DNA of 15,220 nucleotides, from the NCBI GenBank assembly GCA_027859055.1, contig JAQIBO010000440.1, positions 1-15,220 of the forward strand, read 5' to 3'. Of the stretch, positions 1-7,394 are shown in pieces. The notes under the pieces are model-generated. The model was not told the origin of the DNA. It made no database searches and saw only the letters and a list, made by a program, of their open reading frames with translations. This DNA comes from Spirochaeta sp. (lineage in GTDB: Bacteria > Spirochaetota > Spirochaetia > DSM-27196 > Alkalispirochaetaceae). Within the stretch, counting starts at the first letter, position 1; each line of letters starts with the position of its first letter. Made by a program: the position numbers and the translations under genes.

Positions 1-601
1 GTTTGAACCCGGTGACGCCGCAAATGCTCGCCGGCCGCGTGATGCTACCGATTGTCTGCGTGCCCAGGGCGGCGTGGCAGTACCCGGCGGCAACGGCGGC
101 GGCGGACCCGCTGGAAGATCCCCCGGGTGTGTGCGTCGGGTTCAGTGGGTTCGCTGTGGCACCCGGTGCAAAATAGGCAAACTCAGTGGAAACGGTTTTG
201 CCAAGGATGAGCGCCCCCGCCTCGCGGATTTTTCGGACCGAATCGGCTTCCTCCCCTTTGGGGAGACCCGGCGCGCCGGAACGCGTAAACGCCTCCGGTG
301 GAAACGACGAGCCGCCACGGGTGGGGAACTGCGCCGTGTGAAAAATATCCTTCACGCCGAGGACCATGCCGAAAAGGGGCGGACGCGCCCCGGGGTCGGG
401 CCAACGGCGCTCCAGGGCGGCATACTCTTCACCGAGCCGCCGTTCTCGGGCATCGGTACGTTCGTCCGGCAGGAGTGCGTGGATCGTCTTCTCACCGTCA
501 GTGGCGCTCCGGGCCATCTCGAGCACGTCCTCCCGCGTCACCGGCGGCGCAAACGGTTGGGCCCACGGTCCCGGGGTTGTCTGCCGGTCGGAGGCGCCCA
601 T
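1..601 (-). CDS. Amidase-signature family hydrolase, N-terminal 200 residues (truncated by window edge)
   Basis: Translating the minus strand from the ATG at 601 gives an open frame to the window edge. Amidase-signature enzymes hydrolyse C-N amide bonds with a Lys-cis-Ser-Ser triad. All three elements are visible: Lys84 in LGVKDIF, the Gly/Ser-rich loop GGSSSGSAAA (cis-Ser162), and nucleophile Ser186 in TIGSITRPAS, followed by GVTGFK. The 24-residue distance between the two serines equals that in fatty acid amide hydrolase. About half of a typical 450-500 residue enzyme is present. The start overlaps the stop of the CoA-transferase gene (TGATG) and follows a G-rich AGGGGGTGAT ribosome site, so the two genes are translationally coupled. 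The loop before the nucleophile reads GTQTIGS where GTDTGGS is more usual, which fits stand-alone small-amide hydrolases rather than GatA. Substrate cannot be read from this half. Confidence 0.9.
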   Translation of the reverse strand, partial: MGASDRQTTPGPWAQPFAPPVTREDVLEMARSATDGEKTIHALLPDERTDARERRLGEEYAALERRWPDPGARPPLFGMVLGVKDIFHTAQFPTRGGSSFPPEAFTRSGAPGLPKGEEADSVRKIREAGALILGKTVSTEFAYFAPGATANPLNPTHTPGGSSSGSAAAVAAGYCHAALGTQTIGSITRPASICGVTGFK

Positions 602-1836
602 CAAATCACCCCCTGACGGCGCATCGCCGCGATCTGATCGTCGTCGTAGCCAAGCGCCTGCAGGACATCATCGGTATCTTCGCCCAACTCGGGAATCGGG
701 GGGCGGGTGGTCGGATCCTCCATTGAGCTCATCTTGATCGGGTTACCCGCCACGCTCACCGTGCCCGCCAGCGCGTCCTCCACGGTTACGATCATGTTTC
801 GCGCCCGGACCTGACGATTCTGCATAACCTGTTCGATTTTGTTGATACGGCTGTGGGGAATGCCCGCGTCGGAAAAGAGCGACGACCACTCTCCCACGGT
901 GCGCCGCAGAAAGAGCGGATCCAGAACGGCGTTCAATTCGGTAAGGTGTTCGGTCCGCTTTTGGTTGGTCGCGAACCGTCCGTCCGCGGCAAGGTCGTTT
1001 CTGTTAATCGTTTTGCAGAACGTCTGCCACAGCGCATCGTTTCCAATCGCCACAACGATCCAGTCATCCGACGCCTGATACGCTTGAAACGGGCTGATCG
1101 TGGGGTGGCGGTTTCCGAGCGGTTCCGGGCTGGTCCCGTCCACCTGGTAGCGCGCCAGGGCGTTTTCCAGAATCGCCACCTGGGCATCCAGCATCGCCAC
1201 ATCCACTTTCTGACCAAGCCCGGTGGCGTGGCGGTGGTTAAGGGCGGCGAGTATCCCGACGGTATTGAACAACGCCGCACCGATGTCGCCGATGGAACAC
1301 CCGACACGGGTCGGTGGTTGTCCGGGCCACCCGGTAACGCTCATCAGACCGCCGGCGGCCTGCGCCAGGATATCGTACGCCGGTTTGGTGCTGTCCGGTC
1401 CGGAATGGCCGTACCCGGAGGAGACCGCGTAAATCAGCCCCGGGTTGATCTCCCGCAGCGCCTCGTATCCGAGTCCCAGCTTCTCCATCACTCCCGGCCG
1501 GAAATTCTCAACAATGATGTCGTGTTCGGCGACCATCTTGCGGAGAATTTCTTTTCCCTCGTCGGTCTTCAGGTTCAGGGTGATGCTGCGCTTGCCCCGA
1601 TTTATACTGACGAAGTACAGACTGCGTTCGTTCTTGAACGGTCCGAAATGGCGCGAATCATCACCGACGCCGGGCATTTCCACTTTCAGGACCTCTGCGC
1701 CCAGGTCCGCGAGAAGCATCGTTGCAAAGGGGCCGGCCAGAACGCGTGTCAGGTCCAGTACCTTGATTCCGGATAACGGTTTGCCGCCGTCCTGTGCCGC
1801 GGTGCTCCCGGGCCGTGCAGTATGTTGTGTGCTCAT
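601..1836 (-). CDS. Class III (CaiB/BaiF) acyl-CoA transferase
   Basis: A 411-residue cytosolic protein of the formyl-CoA transferase/CaiB family, which moves CoA between carboxylic acids through an aspartyl-CoA thioester. The N-terminal segment LSGIKVLDLTRVLAGPFA and the stretch ADLGAEVLKVE are diagnostic, followed by ENFRPGVMEKLGLGYE. The predicted catalytic Asp155 sits in AYDILAQAAGG. The length is normal and the C-terminus LGEDTDDVLQALGYD is typical. I place the start at the ATG at 1836; an in-frame GTG at 1851 lies upstream of the -10 box and would not be transcribed from that promoter. The gene is followed by the overlapping amidase gene. The pair could activate and deamidate a carboxylic acid or amide, but the acyl donor and acceptor are unknown. 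Family members include oxalate, carnitine, succinate and mesaconate CoA-transferases, and the sequence alone does not choose among them. Confidence 0.95.
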   Translation of the reverse strand: MSTQHTARPGSTAAQDGGKPLSGIKVLDLTRVLAGPFATMLLADLGAEVLKVEMPGVGDDSRHFGPFKNERSLYFVSINRGKRSITLNLKTDEGKEILRKMVAEHDIIVENFRPGVMEKLGLGYEALREINPGLIYAVSSGYGHSGPDSTKPAYDILAQAAGGLMSVTGWPGQPPTRVGCSIGDIGAALFNTVGILAALNHRHATGLGQKVDVAMLDAQVAILENALARYQVDGTSPEPLGNRHPTISPFQAYQASDDWIVVAIGNDALWQTFCKTINRNDLAADGRFATNQKRTEHLTELNAVLDPLFLRRTVGEWSSLFSDAGIPHSRINKIEQVMQNRQVRARNMIVTVEDALAGTVSVAGNPIKMSSMEDPTTRPPIPELGEDTDDVLQALGYDDDQIAAMRRQGVI

Positions 1837-1842
1837 CGCCGA

Positions 1843-1871
1843 ATTGTACACCCAAATACGCCGGTTGACAG
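1843..1871 (-). promoter_or_regulatory. Promoter of the CoA-transferase/amidase unit
   Basis: On the minus strand a -35 box CTGTCA (1871-1866, four of six consensus bases) is followed after 17 bp by a -10 box TACAAT (1848-1843, five of six). Transcription would begin about 7 bases past the -10 box, at 1836, which is the A of the ATG. The transcript would then be leaderless. The -35 overlaps that of the divergent kduI promoter. Confidence 0.6.
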
Positions 1872-1892
1872 CTGTGATGATTCACGTATTCT
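1865..1892 (+). promoter_or_regulatory. Promoter of kduI
   Basis: A perfect -35 box TTGACA (1865-1870), a 16-bp spacer and a -10 box TATTCT (1887-1892, four of six) precede kduI. Only 6 bases separate the -10 from the ATG at 1899, so the predicted transcript start coincides with the start codon and leaves no room for a ribosome-binding site. The geometry mirrors that of the divergent promoter. Confidence 0.65.
1868..1875. promoter_or_regulatory. Palindrome ACAGCTGT in the shared -35 region
   Basis: A perfect 8-bp palindrome, extended by one matching pair after one mismatch, covers the region where the two divergent -35 boxes overlap. A regulator bound here would block both promoters. No regulator gene is visible in the window, and an 8-bp palindrome can occur by chance. 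Confidence 0.3.
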
Positions 1893-1898
1893 GTGGGA

Positions 1899-2735
1899 AT
1901 GACGATTGAAACGCGACAGCCGGTTCATCCGGAGCATTTCCGCGGAATGGACAGTACATCCCTTGCCGAGACGTTCCTCATACCACGGGTTTTCTATCCC
2001 GGGGAGGCCCGCTTCACCTACACCCTCTTCGACCGCATGATCGTGGGAGGGGTTGAGCCGGTCTCCGCGCCGATAATCCTTGAAACAGACCCTGCGTTGG
2101 CGACGCCGTTCTTTCTGCAACGGCGCGAGTTGGGGGCGATCAACCTTGGCGGACCCGGGGCGATCTCCGTCGACGGTCAGGAATACCGGCTGGAGCCGCG
2201 GGATGGAATTTACGTCGGTGCCGGTGCGCGGAACGTCGCGTTTTCCAGTGACGACCCGGTACATCCGGCGCGTTTTTACTGCGCCAGCACCCGGGCACAC
2301 CGGACGTATCCCACCGTCGCGATTCCGGCGGACCACGCCCGGCGCGTACACTTGGGCGACGCCGCCCAGGCCAACGAGCGGACGATCCGGCAGTACGTCC
2401 ACCCGGAGGTCCTCGAAAGTGCGGAACTGGCGATGGGCCTGACGACGCTGGTTGCAAACAACGTCTGGAACACGATGCCAACCCACATTCACGATCGGCG
2501 CAGCGAAGTGTATCTGTACCTTGACCTGCCGGAAGACGCCGTGGTGTTTCACATGATGGGGCCGCCGGAGGAAACGCGCCACCTCGTTGTTCGAAACGAA
2601 CAGGCGGTGATCAGCCCCAACTGGTCGATCCATACCGGCGTGGGGACAAACAGCTACAGTCTGATCTGGGCGATGGCGGGGGAAAATCAGGAATACACCG
2701 ACATGGATCCGGTGGCCATGAGCGATCTGCGGTAG
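1899..2735 (+). CDS. kduI: 5-dehydro-4-deoxy-D-glucuronate isomerase (4-deoxy-L-threo-5-hexosulose-uronate ketol-isomerase)
   Basis: KduI converts 5-keto-4-deoxyuronate, released from unsaturated uronides by pectate or related lyases, to 2,5-diketo-3-deoxygluconate. It is a zinc-dependent cytosolic cupin. Counted from the ATG at 1899 the protein has 278 residues, the same as E. coli KduI, and the metal ligands fall at the same numbers: His196, His198 and Glu203 in THIHDRRSE, and His245 in WSIHTGVG. The N-terminal FRGMDSTSLAETFLI and DRMIVGGVEP segments are family hallmarks. A GTG two codons upstream (1893) is less likely because it directly abuts the -10 box. The gene stands alone; no kduD, lyase or uronate transporter is in the window, so the partners must be elsewhere. 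Some KduI homologues have been linked to hexuronate metabolism as well. Confidence 0.97.
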   Translation: MTIETRQPVHPEHFRGMDSTSLAETFLIPRVFYPGEARFTYTLFDRMIVGGVEPVSAPIILETDPALATPFFLQRRELGAINLGGPGAISVDGQEYRLEPRDGIYVGAGARNVAFSSDDPVHPARFYCASTRAHRTYPTVAIPADHARRVHLGDAAQANERTIRQYVHPEVLESAELAMGLTTLVANNVWNTMPTHIHDRRSEVYLYLDLPEDAVVFHMMGPPEETRHLVVRNEQAVISPNWSIHTGVGTNSYSLIWAMAGENQEYTDMDPVAMSDLR

Positions 2736-2738
2736 CGT

Positions 2739-2780
2739 GGTGGTGTACGGCAGGCCCCGACCACAGCCGGGGCGTACCAC
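2739..2780. terminator. Hairpin between convergent kduI and the cyclase-family gene
   Basis: The core stem GCCCCG (2754-2759) pairs with CGGGGC (2768-2773) around an 8-base loop. Further outward pairing of a GTGGT-type arm with ACCAC (2776-2780) is possible across bulges. It lies between two convergent genes, where a bidirectional terminator is expected. There is no run of T on either side, so it is not a classical intrinsic terminator. Confidence 0.35.
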
Positions 2781-2798
2781 ATCACCGACGGGGGCCGG

Positions 2799-3695
2799 TT
2801 ATTTCGCGTTCTTGGCGCGCTTCCGGCCCTCTTCAATCAGCCAGTCGTTCTTTGAACAGGCGATGTCGCCAAACCTGGTGAGTTCCGCCCGCTCCTTCTG
2901 GGCCATCTTTTCCTTATAGGTATCTTCGTCAACAAACGCGACGATTCGCGCGATTGACGCTTCGCCGTCGACAAAGCGCCAGGGGAAACACCCGATCGTC
3001 ACCCGTTCATTGAGCACCAGGTCGATATCGCCACCGACGCATTCGGCGTGGACGATACCGTGAGGAAACATCTCAAGGTGCATCAGCTGGTACTTGTCGT
3101 CGGTGAAAACCTCCGTGAGACCTTTTCCGTACTTCTTCTGAAAGTGGGTGTCACACTCGGCGGCGTTTCGCGGCATCCAGTCCCGTACTTTGGTGTTCAT
3201 CGGATGATCCGCACTGCCGCAGTCGACGCCGATCCAGCGCAATTTCTTTTTCTTGGCCCATTCAGCGAACTCGCGGTCCGGTCCGGGGTGTTTGACCATG
3301 TAGGCGACCTCGTCCGCAGTGGGCTGATCCCAGCTGTACTTGTGGTAGCCGGTGGAGATGATCAGAATATCTCCTTCCTTGACGTCCACGCGCTCTTCGA
3401 TCATCTCGGAGGTGTATACATCGTACTCGCCGACGATATCCGAAAGGTCGACGATAACCCCTTCATGGACGAGAAAGTCCATTTCAAGGCTTGCGATATC
3501 TTTTCCCGGCGTATAGAAGTGAATCTCCCCGTCCAGATGGGTGCCAATATGGTTTGAATGGGTTACTACCTGTCCGTTTGCACCGTTCGGCGCGAGACGC
3601 TTGAAATACTTCACCTGCAGTGGCTCGTAGGTCGGCCAGGGCGGGGTTCCGATACCGAGCGGCATCGTTAAATCGATAACTTTCATATTGTTCAT
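2799..3695 (-). CDS. Cyclase-family metal-dependent hydrolase (kynurenine formamidase-like)
   Basis: A 298-residue cytosolic protein of the PF04199 'cyclase' family, which includes kynurenine formamidase and isatin hydrolase and generally hydrolyses amide or lactam bonds with divalent metal. The signature HxGTHxDxxxH is complete: His49, His53, Asp55 and His59 in NHIGTHLDGEIH. A second conserved segment, IVHAECVGGDID, supplies Glu218. The start is the ATG at 3695, preceded by AAGGAG at six bases; longer readings upstream cross the promoter. The protein is longer than typical bacterial KynB (about 210), with an extra C-terminal tail rich in Lys and Glu. No tryptophan-degradation genes are nearby, so kynurenine is an unlikely substrate. 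Given the uracil-type permease and carbamoyltransferase-like genes in the window, a cyclic ureide or imide is a reasonable guess, but it is only a guess. Confidence 0.92.
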   Translation of the reverse strand: MNNMKVIDLTMPLGIGTPPWPTYEPLQVKYFKRLAPNGANGQVVTHSNHIGTHLDGEIHFYTPGKDIASLEMDFLVHEGVIVDLSDIVGEYDVYTSEMIEERVDVKEGDILIISTGYHKYSWDQPTADEVAYMVKHPGPDREFAEWAKKKKLRWIGVDCGSADHPMNTKVRDWMPRNAAECDTHFQKKYGKGLTEVFTDDKYQLMHLEMFPHGIVHAECVGGDIDLVLNERVTIGCFPWRFVDGEASIARIVAFVDEDTYKEKMAQKERAELTRFGDIACSKNDWLIEEGRKRAKNAK

Positions 3696-3723
3696 CGTTT
3701 GCTCCTTCTGTTGTTGTAGATGC

Positions 3724-3741
3724 GTACGGCCCAGCCCGTAC
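3724..3741 (-). promoter_or_regulatory. Stem-loop at the 5' end of the cyclase-family mRNA
   Basis: GTACGG and CCGTAC form a 6-bp stem around a 6-base loop, starting at about the predicted transcript start (near 3741) and ending about 28 bases before the ATG. A 5'-terminal stem-loop could stabilise the transcript; the same inverted repeat in DNA could equally be an operator. Confidence 0.35.
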
Positions 3742-3747
3742 ATCTCC

Positions 3748-3777
3748 ATTATATCGCTGAAACGCCACCATTGCCAC
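3748..3777 (-). promoter_or_regulatory. Promoter of the cyclase-family gene
   Basis: A perfect -10 box TATAAT (3753-3748 on the minus strand) has a -35 box GTGGCA (3777-3772, four of six) 18 bp upstream. The predicted start near 3741 leaves an untranslated leader of about 46 bases with a good ribosome site (AAGGAG). Confidence 0.6.
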
Positions 3778-3799
3778 GATGCCGGAAGACAGGTACCCT
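3771..3799 (+). promoter_or_regulatory. Possible promoter of the 1164-residue gene
   Basis: TTGCCA (3771-3776, five of six) and TACCCT (3794-3799, three of six) are 17 bp apart, placing the start near 3806 and a leader of about 44 bases. The -10 box is poor. The -35 overlaps the -35 of the divergent cyclase-family promoter. Confidence 0.35.
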
Positions 3800-3849
3800 G
3801 AAAATGGCGTGTTTGTACGCCACAATAACCATAGAACAGGATACCACTT

Positions 3850-6800
3850 ATGCAGACAGCCAACGATCGCGATCACGCTCCGACGGACTTCGGACTCCAC
3901 TACCAGCATACCGACCCGGAAAACCGGAAGCGGATGATCAGCTATATCAACTTCAAACTTGCCACCCACGGAATGCCCACCGTTCCGGAAGAATCCGGCT
4001 CGATGCTGGAGATGGCCGGGGGAATGGTTGAGAATTTCCGGGAGAAGAACCGGCTGCTTGAAGAGTATCTGCCGCCGGCGGACGAGCGGGTGCAACAGTT
4101 TCTCGATGACTATTTCGGGGACGCCGGTGAGGACGAAGCGGTTCCGCGCCTGCCGGGTAACTCGTTTGTCCTTGATCGCTACGGCATCGCCCGCGAGCTG
4201 TCGCTTCCGCCGAAACGGCACGGGTTTCACACTGACACGATCAATTCCTATCGCACAAAACAGGGCGTGCTCCACAACCCCAAACACGACCGCCGGACGA
4301 CGAAAGGGGTGTTTCACGTTGCCGAAAACGGGCTGCCGATCCCGCCGGACAAGAAGGAGGTCCCTCGGGTGACCTTCCTGCGACTCCTCAAGGAAGCGCT
4401 GGATCCACCGGAAGATCTTGCGGCGATGCCGTTCACGATGGACGCAGACCGGCCGGCTCACCGTTTCGTGAGTCTGCTTCTGAAACCGATCGTACAGCCC
4501 GAGGTTCCCGGGGTGCTCCAGCAACGCTACACCGAGATCCGCTTTTTTGCGCCGGGAAGCCTGGTTGCCAACCTGGACTTCGTTGAATCGATCTTTGGAA
4601 ACGCCGGCGATCCCTACCTGCCGGATCACGACAGCGCCCTGGATCCCCAACACTGGACCGGGCATACCGGGTGCATTATCCTCGCGACCCATCTTGTGAA
4701 GACGAAGAAAAAGGACCTTGGCCTGCCGCACATTTCGGAGGCGACGGAACGGCAGAAACACGACGGCATGTGCTGGGACGATCCGGGTGAGCTGTACAAC
4801 GACGGAACACCGTTCAAGATTACCGCCCGGGACGAACGGGGCGTCATGGTGACGCTGATCGCCGACAACTATTTCGGATATTCCAAGAAAGAGGTCAAGA
4901 CGCAGATCAGTTATTCTGCGAACCTGTTCGGTATGGTGGAAGAGGAGCACGCCGGCGGGGCGCTGGCGTTCCCCAGCTACAACCTTGGTATGAAATTTGT
5001 TCCCGACAGTAACCTGCGATCGAAGAAACACCGCTTCGTCGATCTACCGGCGATTCTGGGGGACGCGCTGGAGACGCGTCCGGAGGGATACGGTGTGGAT
5101 ACGACGTTTCCCGGTATTGTGTACCTTCCCGAGGAGGCGACGATTGATCTGGACGCCCAGGAGGCGATCTGGGTGGACGACGAAGGACGGGAGCAAACGC
5201 TGCGAATTCTGCCGGATCAGGTGTACATCCACCCGACGGGCTTCAAGGTTCATATTGAACAACACCCGGTGTCCGGCGCCTGGCGTCTGGTCGGGACCAC
5301 TGCCGAGGGGACGCTGTGTCACAAACCGTGCACCGTTTCCGGTGGCGGCAAGTCGGAGATCTCGAAGGCGCTGTGGGATGCGATCCGTTTTACACCGCTG
5401 ATTATCGCGGACTACAAACACGATATGGATATGGTGGAAGAGATCATCAACCGCGACTACAGCGATCGATTCATCGATCCCCCGGGCGGCAAGAATCATG
5501 TCAGCCGCAAGATCCTCTCCCGGGCGCGCAGTCTCGGGTCGGTCATCAAGTTGTTGACTCCCTCTTCGGCCAACACGGATGAGTTCAACGAATGGCTGCG
5601 TTCGTTACCGCACCGGATAAAGGCGCTGGTTTTTCTGGTGAAACGGTTTTACCACGAGGATTGGGGCGATAACTGGCGGGACAAGTTCGGCGTTGACGTG
5701 GTGAACGGGACAAGTGGCAACGTGCTCAAATTTCTGGGGCGCCCGGTTATCGGCAGTTATCTGCGGGTCGGTATGCAGGAAGACGGCACCGGATGGACGC
5801 ACAAACTTCGCCAGGATTTTATGCCCTCTCACAAAGTGCAGTGGGAAGATGACATTACCTCAAGCGTGGTGGTTCCTGCTGAGTGGCTCGAGGGATTGAA
5901 CGCGGATTACCAGAACCCCAGCGTGAAGTTTGCTCAGAACTGTGAATTCCGCTTCTTCCAGCGACCTGATGACGCGGTCCACCGGGGGTACGACAAACAG
6001 GCGGAACATGATCTGTCCACCGCCCCGGTTTTCATGTCGAACTTCCATCCGTTCCCCCGCGAGGACGCCACGGAATTTCTCGAACGGACACTGGAGCTCA
6101 CCGAGTACACCGAGCCGGTTCAGAAACTGATCCGCTCGGTCGTGGCCGATGAAAGCGTGCGCTTTTTCGCTCTCTCCTCTCACCCGCGGATCGTGGACGG
6201 AATACCGTCGAAGAACCCGCGGTATCTGCAGACGGATCCCACGGTGCTGAAGCCTCGGGACCGCTACATAGCCGATGTGGGTGCGCGGCTGTACCGCAAA
6301 ATACCCGCCGACCGGCCGGTGTATCACCCGGTGAACGCGATCCTGCCGGGGCGACGCAATAATCCGCCGGACCATAAAGCGGGGATTCGCCCGTTGGCGG
6401 TCTACGGTCCCATCCACTATCAGGAGCTGCCGGAACTGTTCATGGACTTTATCTCCAGCCTGACCGGTAAATCGCCGTCAACCACCGGCGCCGGCTCGGA
6501 AGGGGCGCTGACCAAAGGCCCGTTCAACGCACTGGTCCCGACGACGGACCTCAACAACGCGTTGTTGTCCTATATCCTTACCGGGTTCAACAGTTTTACA
6601 TCCGCGGCGGGGTATATCGGGCCGGAGTTCAAGGTCCAACACGACGTCAGTCTGCTGATTCCGGAGATCTGGTCGCGACTCCAACCGGAGGAGCGGGACC
6701 CGCAAAAGCTTATCGCCGATGGTTCGCTCGAAAAGCTGGATGACTTTGAGCACAAGGGGAAACAGGTCCTCGCCAGCCGCCTGGGGTACCGGATTACCAA

Positions 6801-7344
6801 GGAGTTCGCTGCCAACTATCTGGGACGCGTATTCGATTCTCCCAGCCTGGTGTTCAACGAAAATATGCTCAAACCGGAGCTGCAGAACCTCGACGACTTC
6901 GTCGACGGTGTCAACAACATCGTTGAGACGCAGCAAAAAGTTGCCCAGTCGTATATTGAAGACGGAAGTGTTGCCGGGGCGATTCCACCGCTGCAAGCGC
7001 TCTTGCACATCATGGCGGAAGGCTCCTATGAAGGAAAAAGCGCCGCCGATCCGGAGATTCGGCGCCTCTTCGACCGCGACTACGTGTTGTCCTCCGACTG
7101 GTACCACCGGCGACTGGAAGCGTACCGTGATCGCGAGGCGGGGTACCTCGAACGGGAGATCGGCTACATCGAGGCAGCGATCGAACGCGATCAGACGCGC
7201 GGCTCTATCGGTGACACCCGACGGAACGAGACGCTCCACGATTCTTTGTCGTGGTGTCGGCGGGAGTTGATTCGGATTCAGCGGCCGGACTATCTGGAAG
7301 TGCTTGTTGGTACGATTGGCCGGGATGTGATTTACACCGGGTAA
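3850..7344 (+). CDS. Very large cytosolic protein, candidate pyrophosphate-type PEP carboxykinase
   Basis: An uninterrupted 1164-residue protein with no signal peptide, no evident membrane segment and no repeats. The ATG at 3850 follows AGGA at a suitable distance. Near the middle, VSGGGKSEISKA (about 496-507) resembles the SGxGKS/T phosphate-binding loop of PEP carboxykinases and the GxSGxGKSE loop of HPr kinase, followed by LIIADYKHDMDMVEEI, a possible acidic metal-binding stretch. The N-terminal third has a very conserved-looking Arg/Lys/His-rich segment (LHNPKHDRRTTKGVFHV, then GLPIPPDKKEVPR). PPi-type PEP carboxykinases (known from Propionibacterium and Entamoeba) are single chains of about 1,130 residues, unlike the 530-630 residues of ATP or GTP types; length and loop fit. 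That enzyme interconverts oxaloacetate plus PPi with PEP, CO2 and phosphate. My identification rests on recalled size and motif, not alignment; an unrelated uncharacterised family is the alternative. Tandem TAA TAA ends the gene. Confidence 0.6.
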   Translation: MQTANDRDHAPTDFGLHYQHTDPENRKRMISYINFKLATHGMPTVPEESGSMLEMAGGMVENFREKNRLLEEYLPPADERVQQFLDDYFGDAGEDEAVPRLPGNSFVLDRYGIARELSLPPKRHGFHTDTINSYRTKQGVLHNPKHDRRTTKGVFHVAENGLPIPPDKKEVPRVTFLRLLKEALDPPEDLAAMPFTMDADRPAHRFVSLLLKPIVQPEVPGVLQQRYTEIRFFAPGSLVANLDFVESIFGNAGDPYLPDHDSALDPQHWTGHTGCIILATHLVKTKKKDLGLPHISEATERQKHDGMCWDDPGELYNDGTPFKITARDERGVMVTLIADNYFGYSKKEVKTQISYSANLFGMVEEEHAGGALAFPSYNLGMKFVPDSNLRSKKHRFVDLPAILGDALETRPEGYGVDTTFPGIVYLPEEATIDLDAQEAIWVDDEGREQTLRILPDQVYIHPTGFKVHIEQHPVSGAWRLVGTTAEGTLCHKPCTVSGGGKSEISKALWDAIRFTPLIIADYKHDMDMVEEIINRDYSDRFIDPPGGKNHVSRKILSRARSLGSVIKLLTPSSANTDEFNEWLRSLPHRIKALVFLVKRFYHEDWGDNWRDKFGVDVVNGTSGNVLKFLGRPVIGSYLRVGMQEDGTGWTHKLRQDFMPSHKVQWEDDITSSVVVPAEWLEGLNADYQNPSVKFAQNCEFRFFQRPDDAVHRGYDKQAEHDLSTAPVFMSNFHPFPREDATEFLERTLELTEYTEPVQKLIRSVVADESVRFFALSSHPRIVDGIPSKNPRYLQTDPTVLKPRDRYIADVGARLYRKIPADRPVYHPVNAILPGRRNNPPDHKAGIRPLAVYGPIHYQELPELFMDFISSLTGKSPSTTGAGSEGALTKGPFNALVPTTDLNNALLSYILTGFNSFTSAAGYIGPEFKVQHDVSLLIPEIWSRLQPEERDPQKLIADGSLEKLDDFEHKGKQVLASRLGYRITKEFAANYLGRVFDSPSLVFNENMLKPELQNLDDFVDGVNNIVETQQKVAQSYIEDGSVAGAIPPLQALLHIMAEGSYEGKSAADPEIRRLFDRDYVLSSDWYHRRLEAYRDREAGYLEREIGYIEAAIERDQTRGSIGDTRRNETLHDSLSWCRRELIRIQRPDYLEVLVGTIGRDVIYTG

Positions 7345-7353
7345 TAAGCTCGC

Positions 7354-7389
7354 CCCTTCTCATGCCGATAATTACCGGTATGAGGAGGG
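7354..7389 (+). promoter_or_regulatory. Hairpin masking the Shine-Dalgarno of the 73-residue gene
   Basis: A 14-bp stem pairs 7354-7367 with 7376-7389 around an 8-base loop, with two G-U wobbles and no mismatch. Its 3' arm contains the whole AGGAGG ribosome site (7383-7388), six bases before the ATG at 7395. The stem begins nine bases after the stop of the upstream gene, within reach of a terminating ribosome, so translational coupling is plausible. No T-run follows, so it is not a terminator. Confidence 0.75.
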
Positions 7390-7394
7390 ACGTT

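Noticed and set aside
2799..3695. Calling the cyclase-family gene kynurenine formamidase (kynB)
   Set aside because: The metal motif is shared by the whole family, the protein is longer than KynB, and no tryptophan or kynurenine gene is nearby.
3484..5031. A 515-codon open frame on the minus strand, antisense to the 1164-residue gene
   Set aside because: Its product is rich in Arg/His/Val without recognisable motifs, it runs across the cyclase-family promoter, and it is explained by the codon use of the plus-strand gene.
5326..5363. A canonical Walker A ATP-binding motif in the 1164-residue protein
   Set aside because: The first glycine of GxxxxGK[ST] is absent; the segment matches only the looser SGxGKS loop of PEP carboxykinases and HPr kinase, so I did not call an ATPase.
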